This document shows, piece after piece, positions 45,808-56,500 of a DNA stretch of 64,000 bases. Within the stretch, counting starts at the first letter, position 1, and every line of letters starts with the position of its first letter. The notes beneath the pieces are model-generated. The model saw only the letters and a program-made list of their open reading frames with translations, made no database searches and was not told the DNA's origin. This DNA is from Mucilaginibacter sp. (GTDB lineage Bacteria; Bacteroidota; Bacteroidia; Sphingobacteriales; Sphingobacteriaceae): positions 45,099 through 109,098 of the forward strand of contig NZ_JANYGQ010000008.1 in assembly GCF_025359345.1 (NCBI RefSeq), in the 5' to 3' direction. Both the position numbers and the translations under genes were made by a program.

Positions 45808-45838
45808 TTGCCTTTATGGCTGGGCTTCTTTATATTTA
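45808..45838 (+). promoter_or_regulatory. Probable promoter of the pilus locus
   Basis: TTG at 45808, a 20-base spacer and TATATTTA at 45831-45838 (one mismatch to TAnnTTTG) fit the Bacteroidota promoter. It would give a leader of roughly 165 bases before the first pilin-like gene. Confidence 0.35.
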
Positions 45839-46010
45839 CGGTTGGTAGTTTAAGTTACGAATTTCTTTTATAGTAAGTTGGTTCGTTTAGCAAAGCCGCC
45901 TAACTGCGCTGGTTTCAGCGGTCGTTGAAGATTATCTTAATAATACACAACCTTCTATGTTTAAACGCGTACAAGGCGGTATAATTAATTTAAACAATTA
46001 AAAAAGTATC

Positions 46011-46523
46011 ATGAAAAAATTATTTACAGCAGCAGGGGCAGCATTAGCAATCACTATTTTCGCAGTATCATCGTCTTTTGCGCAAGCCACAGCAACAGCA
46101 ACGGCATCGGCAACCATAGTAACGCCGATTAGTATTTCTAAAACAGTTGACATCAACTTCGGTAATGTGGCAGTAACAGGAACAGCCGGTACGGTTGTAT
46201 TAGCACCGGCAGGTACAAGAACAGCTACCGGCGGAATAACATTACCCGCAGTAACCGGAACAGTAGCAGCAGCTTCGTTTACTGTAACAGGGCAAGGCGC
46301 TTACACTTATTCAATTACATTGCCATCGTCAGCATTGACAATCTCTAGCGGAGGCAATTCAATGACAGTTGATACTTTTACGAGCACACCGTCATCAACA
46401 GGCACTTTATCTGCAGGTACACAAACTGTTAACGTAGGTGCTACTTTAAATGTAGCCGCCAGCCAGGCAGCAGGTACATACATATCTGCTACTCCTTTTA
46501 GTGTAACGGTTAACTACAACTAA
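46011..46523 (+). CDS. DUF4402 pilin-like subunit 1
   Basis: The product has 170 residues with a signal peptide ending SSFAQ. The mature protein is a Thr/Ala/Gly-rich beta-sandwich of the DUF4402 family: ISISKTVDINFGNVAV, GTVVLAP, ITLPAVTGT, ASFTVTGQGAYTYSITLPS and a final TPFSVTVNYN strand. DUF4402 proteins resemble archaic chaperone-usher (spore coat U-type) pilins. It is the first gene of the locus and is separated from the chaperone gene by a strong hairpin, which suits a major subunit made in excess. It closely resembles the last gene of the locus (63118). Confidence 0.88.
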   Translation: MKKLFTAAGAALAITIFAVSSSFAQATATATASATIVTPISISKTVDINFGNVAVTGTAGTVVLAPAGTRTATGGITLPAVTGTVAAASFTVTGQGAYTYSITLPSSALTISSGGNSMTVDTFTSTPSSTGTLSAGTQTVNVGATLNVAASQAAGTYISATPFSVTVNYN

Positions 46524-46540
46524 TTATAAATCAATTTATT

Positions 46541-46580
46541 AAATGACAAAAGCGTATACTTTTATATGCTTTTGTCATTT
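46541..46580 (+). terminator. Hairpin between pilin-like and chaperone genes
   Basis: A 13-bp perfect stem (AAATGACAAAAGC and complement) with a 14-base loop lies 18 bases after the pilin stop. The 3' arm is T-rich but no long U tract follows. It may act as a partial terminator or an mRNA 3'-end stabiliser that raises pilin output relative to downstream genes. Confidence 0.65.
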
Positions 46581-46635
46581 AAACGGATTTAAAGCTTAAT
46601 TTTGTAATACATCGCTTAATTAAGTTTCCCCGGAT

Positions 46636-47484
46636 ATGAAATTACTTTCCCTGCTTAAGAACTTTCGGTTCTTTTTTGCATTATTAGTTTTAGTTTTTGT
46701 TCACTTCAATGCAATGGCCCAGGGGAACCTGCTTATACTACCAAGAAGGATAGTATTTGAAGATTCGAAGAGAACGCAAGAGCTTAATTTAGCTAATACC
46801 GGTAAAGATACAGCCAGGTACGTAATATCAGTAATTCAGTACAGGATGAAGGAAGATGGGAATTTTGAAGAGATCAGTAAGCCCGATTCCGGGCAATATT
46901 TCGCAGACAAAAATTTTCGGTTTTTTCCCCGCAGTGTTGTGCTTGCTCCTAATGAAGCCCAAGTTGTTAAGGTACAGTTGACCAATACAACTCAGCTAAA
47001 ACCCGGCGAATACAGGTCTCATTTATATTTCCGTGCCGTTCCTTATGAAAAGCCCTTAGGCGAGAAAGATACTGTAAACAAACCTAAGACAATAACCATC
47101 AAATTGATTGCTGTTTTTGGCATTGCCGTTCCGGTTATCATCAAAAATGGTTCGTCAACTACAATTACAAAATTGTCTGATCTATCGTTAAAGGTTGCAG
47201 CTGACACCAAACCAATATTAAGTATGAATATCAACCGGACGGGGAATATGTCTGTTTACGGCGATATAACCGTAAACTACATCTCTCCTAAAGGTGTTAC
47301 GACGCAGGTTGGTCTGGTAAATGGGCTGTCCGTTTATACACCAAATACCCTGCGCAAATTTCAAATGATTTTGGATAGCTCATCTCAAATAAATTACCAT
47401 AGTGGCAAATTGCAAATTATATATGCCGCCCAGGCAGATGCCAAACCGGCAAAATTTGCGGAAAGCGAATTGTTATTAAATTAA
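46636..47484 (+). CDS. PapD-like periplasmic pilus chaperone
   Basis: The product has 282 residues with a signal peptide ending AMAQ. The first Ig domain (about 30-150) has the chaperone pattern LLILPRRIVFEDSKRTQELNL with the cleft Arg, FFPRSVVLAPNEAQVVKVQL and PGEYRSHLYFRAVP. The second domain (about 160-280) is typical of the family. Chaperones of this type hold pilin subunits by donating a strand before they reach the usher. Position between the DUF4402 gene and the adhesin, with an usher downstream, supports this role. There is an extra acidic loop (KPLGEKDTVNKPK) in the F-G region. Confidence 0.85.
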   Translation: MKLLSLLKNFRFFFALLVLVFVHFNAMAQGNLLILPRRIVFEDSKRTQELNLANTGKDTARYVISVIQYRMKEDGNFEEISKPDSGQYFADKNFRFFPRSVVLAPNEAQVVKVQLTNTTQLKPGEYRSHLYFRAVPYEKPLGEKDTVNKPKTITIKLIAVFGIAVPVIIKNGSSTTITKLSDLSLKVAADTKPILSMNINRTGNMSVYGDITVNYISPKGVTTQVGLVNGLSVYTPNTLRKFQMILDSSSQINYHSGKLQIIYAAQADAKPAKFAESELLLN

Positions 47485-47537
47485 TCGTAATGGTTAATTG
47501 CTGTCACTTGAGCGCTAATATAGTTACCTAATAAAAA

Positions 47538-50500
47538 ATGAGGAGACCAACCGGATTTATTTGCTCGAATAGTAAGGTTTCCTCGGGAAATTATATTACC
47601 CGTAACTATGATGTTCGGTTGAAATCCCCTCGTGGCAAAATAAAATTCAACAAAACTAGTATACGCTATTTTACTTTAAGCATTGTTGTATTTTGGTGTA
47701 ACTGTTCGGTTGCTTTTGGCCAGCTAAGTGGTGTCAAGAATATCCCGGGCGATTATATTTCTGTTACGACTGCAGTAAATGCGCTGAATATTGCGGGTGT
47801 TGGCAGCGGCGGTGTTACCTTTAACGTGGCGGCGGGATATACCGAAACTGTTGCTTCAACTATCTCGCTTACTGCAACAGGTACAGCAGCCAATCCCATT
47901 ATATTTCAAAAAGACCCGGCCACAACTGGCAGTAACCCATTAATAACTGCATACACAGGGGGTGTGGGAACACCGTCGACTGCGGTACAGGACGGAATCT
48001 GGCGATTAATCGGGTCTGATTACGTGACTATTAATGGTATTGATATTACTGATAACCCAGCCAATACCACGGTTGCTGCTACAATGGAATATGGTTATGC
48101 CCTTTATAAGGCAAGCACATCAAACGGATGCCAGTTTGTTACTATCGAAAACTGCATTATTACCCTGAACAACTTAAATAACGCAGCTGGATCAGGCCCG
48201 ATGGTAGATGGCTCAACAGGAATTGTAGTAATGAACGCGTTGTTCAGCACGGCCGCAACAACAATGACCCCAATAACGGGTGGTCAGAATTCAAACAACA
48301 AGCTATATGGTAATACTATTCAAAACTGTAATAACGGGATTGCCATAGTCGGCTATGCCGCTGCATCGCCGTTTACGTTAGCTGATGCCAATAACGATAT
48401 TGGGGGGAGTTCGTCCTCCACGGGAAATACAATTATTAATTTTGGAGGCGCGGCAGCGGCGGCTAATGCAGCAAACGGTATTCGCACATTGGCACAATAT
48501 GGCTTAAATATTTCATACAATACGCTTAACAGTAATAACGGAAGCGGCACAAATCACCCCAATATTTTACGCGGTATTTATATGAACGCTGCTACAAGCG
48601 CCAATGCATCAGTTACCTTTAATACCGTCACGGTAAAAGGTGGTGGAACAACCCAGGCATTGGAAGGCATCGAAAACGTTGCCGGAGCAACAGCAGCCTC
48701 CAACACAATTAACATCAGTAACAACATTATAACCAACAGTAACTATCCCACTGCTACAACGGGGGGATTTTACGGTATTCTTAACAACGGGGCAACTCCG
48801 GCCATACTTACCATAAGCAACAATACCATTTCCAATAACTCAAGTGCAGCTACCACTACCGGTTTTTTTTATGGGATTCAAAATAGTGGGGCGGCATCTT
48901 CAGCTAATATCAATAGCAATATAATATCAGGTAATTCTACGGCCGCTTTAACTACCGGTTTGTTTTTAGGTATTTATAACTCAGTATCCCTGCCAATACT
49001 TAACATCAACAGTAATACCCTATCGGGTAACTCAACTTCTGCATTGTCAGGAGTTTATTATGCCATTTATAATAAAGGAACGATAGCAACAACAATAAAT
49101 ATCAACTCCAATAATATCGGGACAAGTATTTCGCCCGCAATAAATTTTACAGCAGCAAATTCCGGCGCACAGGTATTAATCAATAATAATAAAGGGGGGG
49201 CGGCGGCCGCCTTGTCAATTAGCAATAATAATTTCTATAATGTTTTATATACCGTGCCAGGTACGGGGACCCAAACACTCATATTAAATTCGGCAGCCAC
49301 ATTCACACAGGCCATTAATGGCAACACGTTCACCAATATGAATGTGAATACTACCAATGTAACCTTTATCTCCAATAGTGTAATTGTGCCGTCGGGAGGC
49401 ACACAGAATGTAAATGGCAATACTGTATCAGGTACATTTGCTAAAGCCGGGAACAGCGGGACTGTCACGCTGTTTTCAAGCGCAGCTTCTTCAGTTTCGG
49501 GCAGTGTAATTAATAATAACAGCAATAATTTTTCAAATATCTCAGTAAGCGGCGCAGCTGTTATAGCGGGGTGGGCCAATACCGACGCCGGCGCATCAAA
49601 TAAAACAATCCAGAACAACACGTTCAGCAATTGGACGGCGGGTACCGGAGCAGTTACCGCTATGAATATAAACCTTACCGGCGCTACCAACAGCACCACC
49701 GGTAATGCTATAAATAATATTACAGGTGCCGGCACAATTGTAGGCATCACAACCAGTGCGGGGAATAATAAAATATATTCAAACACAATCAATACGCTTG
49801 CCACAACAGGGGCTGTTGCGGTTACCGGCATCGTGGTAAGCGGTGGTACAAATCAAAATATCTATGCCAATAAAATATACGATTTGCAGGCGAATAACGC
49901 TATTGTTGGTGCAACAGTTAATGGTATAATGGTTTCCGGTACAACTATTGTCAATGTAAATATCTATAATAATTTAATTGGCGACCTGCGGACGCCGTCA
50001 TCGAGTGCAACGGACCCCATCAGGGCGCTGGACCTTATTTCAACAGCGGTTAATTCAACCATAAATGTATACTATAACAGCATTTATATAAACGCCACTT
50101 CAACAGGAGCTAATTTCGGAACTACCGGTATTTATCATACTACCAGCGCCACCGCCACAACCTCGGTTCTCAATTTAAGGAACAATATTGTTAACAATGT
50201 TTCGACGCCGAACGGAACAGGATTGACAGTGGCTTACCGCAGATCGACAACGGCCTTAGCAAATTATGCTTCAACATCAAACAATAATCTTTTATATGCC
50301 GGGCCCGCAGCAACAAACCGGCTCATTTTTTACGACGGGACCAATTCCGACCAGATATTATCCGCTTATAAAACCAGGGTTTCCCCAAGAGACGCTGCGT
50401 CAGTAACCGAAGATCTTTTTACATCTTCCAAGTTTTTGAGCACATCAGGCTCTTCAGCAGTGTTTTTGCATTTGGACCCCACAAAAGCCACTCTCGCAGA

Positions 50501-53500
50501 AAGCGGTGGCGTAAACATCGCAAATTTTACCATTGACTACGATGCACAGGCCAGACAGGGTAATGCCGGCTATACAGGTGCCGGGACTGCTCCGGACATT
50601 GGCGCCGACGAATTTCAAGGTTCAACAATTTCAGCTCTTTCGGGTACTTACAATGTTGGTACGGGGCAAACTTACACATCTTTAACTGCGGCAGGCGGAT
50701 TATTTGCCGCTATAAACAGCCTGGGATTGAGCGGGAATGTCGTTGTCAATGTGACCTCGGACCTTGCGGAAGACGGAAGTAATGTTTTATACCCATGGGT
50801 TGAGCAAGGTTTGGGCAACTACACTTTAACGATACAAACAAACACTTCAACAGTTAAAACCATTTCGGGTAATGTGTTAACCGGCCTTATCCGCCTCAAC
50901 GGCGCAAAACGGGTAACAATTGACGGGAGCAACGGCACCACAAGTAATTTTCTTACTTTCAGGAATACGAATACAGCAGGTACCACTGGCACGGGTTTCA
51001 CCTTTATAAACGGAGCAAGTAACAATACTATTAAATATTGTAACACTGAAGCCTATGCAAACGCAACCAATGGTGTTATGCTTTTCAGTACCTCTACAGC
51101 TGCTGGCGGTAACAGTAGTAACGTGATAAGTAATTGCAGTATTAATGCAACCGTTAGCAGTAATACAGGGAATGTAGGCATCTACTCGGCGGGCACCGTT
51201 GGGAATGAAAACGCTACGAACACCATATCAAACAATAATATTTTTAATTACCGTGACAGGGCGCTGGATATAACCGCAACAGGCTCAAAAACCTGGACTA
51301 TAAACGGTAATAGTTTTTATAACGGCGGCGTAACAGGAGCTATTAATTATGCAGCGGCTTCCACACTTCATGGTATCAGGATATTAGGCGGAACAGGTTA
51401 CGCAATTCTAAATAACTATGTCGGCGGAAGCGCCCCGCTTGCTTCCGGCGCAAATGCCGTATATGCTTCAACGTTAGGAATTATATCGTACCAGGGGATA
51501 TTGCTGACCACAAGTGCTGCAACACCCGCTTCTAATATCAAGGGCAATACGGTTGCAGGCATTTCAGTTTCTGCAGTTCCAACGTCAACCACGGCCGCCA
51601 ACGTTTTTATAGGGATAGAGACCAACGGCTCCGGTATTAACATTGGAGGGAGTTTAACCGGTGATGGAAACACCATTGGGTCAAATACAGCCAACGGTTC
51701 TGTTACCGTAACCACAACCACTTCAACAGCAACATTTTTGTCAATAATAAGGGGAGTAAATTGCCTTAGCAGTGGCGGGCTGGTTACCGGTAACCAGGTG
51801 GGCAGTATTGACATTAAAAATATCGGGACCGCCCCGGCCCCATCTACATTTATCGGGATATTTATTAATAATGCAAGCCCGCCATCGCAGGTTAGTACTA
51901 ATGTTATCGGCAGCACTGGTACAGGAGCGGCATCAAACAGTATCAGGGTACTTTCAACTTCAACCAGCACCACGACATCATTAACAGGTATTTCGGTAGG
52001 TGCATTGGTAACGTCAACCATACAGGTTAGCGGAAATATTGTTCAAAATTTAAGTTACCAAAACAGCAGCGCATTGGTCGGTAATCTAACGGGTATTTCC
52101 AGCGCTGCCATAACCCCTGCTTCGGTAACAATAACGAATAATACCATTACCGGCAACAGCACCAGTGCATCAACAGGCGGGCTCGTTGGTATATTAAGCA
52201 GTTCGGCCCCTGCTTCGGTTTCAATAAGTAATAACACCATTTCCAATAACTCAAGTACCTCCGGGACTACGGGGTTCCTGTATGGGGTTCAAAACAGCGG
52301 CGCGGCAGCAACGGTTTCTATTACCGGCAATATAGTATCCGGTAATACTACAGCACTATTGACCACAGGGGTGTTTTTGGGTATCTATAATTCATCAGCC
52401 ACGCCCGTAATCAATGTAACTGGTAATACCATCTCCGGAAACGCTACCACAGCAGTATCGGGACCTTTCTACGCTATTTATAATTCGGGGGCGGTTACTA
52501 CAACTATTAACATCAATAACAATAATATTGGAACCGGTTCGGGCGCTTCAAGCGCCATCACTTACAATGCAGCCAATTCAGGTACGCAAATAATGATTAA
52601 TAATATAGCCGGCACATCCGCTGCCGCGCTTTCTATCAGTAACAATAATTTCCAGGGCATTAACTACGCCACGGCAGGCACGGGAGCCGCTACTTTAATA
52701 TCAAATTCAGCCGCCACACTTTCGCAGGCAATTAATGGTAATACTTTTACCAATTTGAATATAAACACGGCAGGCAGCGTAATATTTATTACAAATAATG
52801 TGGCCGTATCGGCAACCGGCGCGCAAAATGTAAACAATAATGCAATTGTAACGGCTTTTACAAAGAAAGCGGGAGGTATCCTTACCCTGTTCACCAGCAG
52901 CACAGCAACTTCATTGGCCGGTGCGGTTATAAACAACAGCAATAACAATTTTTCAAATATTACGGTCACGGGTGCCACTACTATTGCAGGATGGGTGAAT
53001 ACCGACCCTGGCGCGGCAGCGAAAAATATTCAAAATAATACCTTCAGTAACTGGACATGCGGGACCGCCGCTGTCACGGCCATGTCGGTCAACATTGTAG
53101 GCTCAAGTAATGCCATCAGCGGCAACCTGGTTAATAATATTTCGGGAGGGGGCGCCATTACAGGCATTACGACTGGTGCAGGTAATACGAATATTTTTTC
53201 AAATACCATCAATACGCTCTCTTCCACAGCTGTTGCGGCGGTTACGGGGATTGCTGTGACCGGCGGCACATCCCCGAATATTTATAAAAATAAAATTTAT
53301 GATTTAAGCAACAGCAGCACTACCGGCACAGTTAACGGTATGCTTATATCTGGCGGCACTACTGTAACCGTTTACAACAATTTAATTGGAGACCTGCGCA
53401 CGCCCGCCGCAAACTCGGCAACTGACTTAATTAGGGGTATAAACATTACTTCGGCAACGGCATCATCAAGCATTAATATCTATTTTAATACAATTTATAT

Positions 53501-56500
53501 CAATGCCAGCTCAACAGGGGCAAGTTTCAGTTCTACGGGTATTTATCATACAATGAATGCAACGGCGACTACTGCTGCGCTTAATTTAAGGAACAACAGT
53601 ATTACCAATACCTCAACCCCCAAAGGTACGGGAACAACTGTAGCTTACCGCAGGTCGGGAACAACCCTTACCAATTATGCTGCTACTTCAAATAACAACC
53701 TTTTTTACGCAGGTACCCCATCTGCAACAAAACTTATTTATACTGACGGGACGAACTCGGACCAAACCATTGCTGCATTTATTACCAGGATGGCCACGCG
53801 CGATGCGCAATCGGTTTCAGAAAATATTACGGCTAAATTTTTGAGCACTACGGGTTCGTCCTCTGTGTTTTTACACATGGATAGCGCACAACCTACGCTT
53901 GTAGAAAGCGGCGCTGTAAATATTGGAGGTATTACTGATGATTTCGACGGGCAAATACGAGCGGGCAATACCGGGTATACCGGGTCATCGTCTTCGCCGG
54001 ATATAGGTGCTGATGAAATTTTTGGCGTTGAAACCAATCCGCCAACAATAACTTATACATTGCTAACCAATACCACGTCTACAACAAACAGAAACGTTAC
54101 GGGTGTTACCATTACCGATGCCAGCGGTGTTAGCGTAGCTACAGGTACAAAGCCGAGGATTTATTATAAAAGAGTTTCGGATGGCAATGTATGGTTAGAT
54201 AACTCGCCGGGTACAGACGGCTGGAAATATACTGAAGCTACAAATTCATCGTCTTCGTTCACCTTTACCATTGATTATACGTTACTGCACGGCGGAGCTT
54301 CTGTTACGGCTGGGGTAATCCAGTATTTTATTGTTGCACAGGATGTGGCAACAACGGCGAATATTGCTATTAATTCGGGGGCTTTTACCGTTCCACCTGC
54401 AAGTGTTGCGTTAACATCGGCCGCCTTTCCGATAACGGGAACAATTAACAGTTATAATATCCCGTTTTCGGGCAGCTATAATGTGGGTAACACCGAAGTA
54501 TTTACGTCTTTAACCAGGGCGAATGGTTTATTCGCGGCAATTAACACTGCCGGCCTGGCTGGCAATGCTACTTTTAACATTACTTCGGATATTGCCGAAG
54601 ATGGTACAAACGCCCTAAACAAGTGGACAGAATCAGGAGCAGGAAACTATACTTTAACCATCCAGCCAGATGCCGCGACACTCAGAACCGTCTCGGGCAA
54701 TGTTCTTTCGGGCCTTATCCGTCTTAATGGATCCAACCGCGTAACTATTAATGGGAGTAACGGTGGTAGCGGGGTATACCTTAGCTTTAAAAACACCAAT
54801 ACTGCCGGCACAACTGGAACAGCTTTCACTTTTATAAACGGTGCTTCAAATAATACTATTCGATATTGTGATGCCGAGGCATACGCAAATTCAACCAATG
54901 GCGTTATACTTTTCAGTACTTCCGGAGCTGGGGGAAACAGCGGCAACCTGGTTGATAATTGTATAATAAACGCAACGGTGGCATCGAATACCGGCAGCGC
55001 GGCGGTTTATTCTGCAGGCACGATTGGTAATGAAAATTCATCAAATACGATTTCAAATAATCAAATTTATAACTACAGGGATAGGGCAATAGATATTGCG
55101 GCGGCTTCAACAGGGTGGACCATTTCCGGGAATGATATTTTTAACGGGACCGTTACTGGTTCAATTAATTACGCCGCTGCCTCTGCACTTAATGGTATAA
55201 AAATTTCGGGCGGGGCGGGGTACACCGTATTGAATAACAATATAGGTGGCAATTCGGCAGGCGCATCCGGGATTAACGCGGTATATTCATCAAGTTTAGG
55301 GAGTATTACCTACCAGGGCATTTCATTAACTACCACCGGCGCTTCACCGGCCTCAGCCATTAAAGGTAACACCATAGCGGCTATGTCACTTTCTACCATC
55401 CCAACGGCAGCTAATTCAAATATTTTTTCAGGTATTGAGACCGGGGGGCAGGGAATAAATATAGGCGGCAGCGCTAATGGTGATGGAAACATGATTGGCT
55501 CTGCTTCGGTCAATTCATCGATAATTGTTACCACAACAACTACAACTGCCACTAACTCTTCGTTAATTAACGGTGTTAATTGTGCAAGCACGGGTGGAAT
55601 TGTTATTGGTAACCAGGTAAGCGGAATAGATGTAAGCAATATCGGAGTGTCGGCCGCACCTTCAGCTTTCACTGGTATATTTATAAACAGCGCTTCGGCT
55701 CCGTCGCAGGTTAATGATAATGTTATCGGGAGTAGCGGAACAGGTGCCGTTAGCAACAGCATCCGGGTTTTACCGGCATCAACGGCCTTAACAACTTCCT
55801 TAACCGGGATTGTAACAGGGCCATCTGTGGCGTCATCGGTTCAGATTAATGGGAATACGATTCAAAACATCAGTAACCTGAGTACTACGTCGTCGGGCAG
55901 TTTTACAGGAATTAACAACTTAGCAAATAATTCGGCTGCTGTTATTACCATTACCCGTGATACCGTTAAATTCATCAGTACGGCATCGAACAATAATGTA
56001 AATTCAACCATTTATACAGGTATTTCGTCAGTATCTCCGTCTACAATCAGCAGTAATACGATTAGCAACCTTCTATTGGCTGCCACGGGTACTGCGGCAC
56101 AAGTAAGGGGTGTTAGTGTAGCAGGGGCATTTAGCTACACCATTTCTGCTAACAATATCGCCAACCTGTCAACAGGATCTACTAAAACCGCTGATATAGA
56201 AACCGGCGATCCTTCGGGATACAATATTGTAGGGATACTGAACTTAGCTTCTGTGTCGGGGCAAGTCATGTCTGCGGACACTTTATCTAATTTTAGCGCG
56301 ACGGCAACAAACGTTATCAACACGGCAGTCACAGGGATTGCGGTTACCGGAGGCGGAAGCCTCGGTAACATATTTAACAATCGTATCAGTGCATTTACCA
56401 ACAAAGCTACGGGAACATCGCCGTTGCCGGGAATAAGTGGAATAATGGGAATTAACGGTTCTTTTAACGTTTACAACAATGCCATTAAACTGGATAATTC

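Larger units (their letters stand above)
45444..46010. other. Long non-coding region before the pilus locus
   Basis: It contains a hairpin (45577-45621), a tRNA/tmRNA 3'-end-like fragment (45626-45643, minus strand) and a probable promoter (45808-45838) for the pilus locus. No gene is recognised. Confidence 0.55.
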
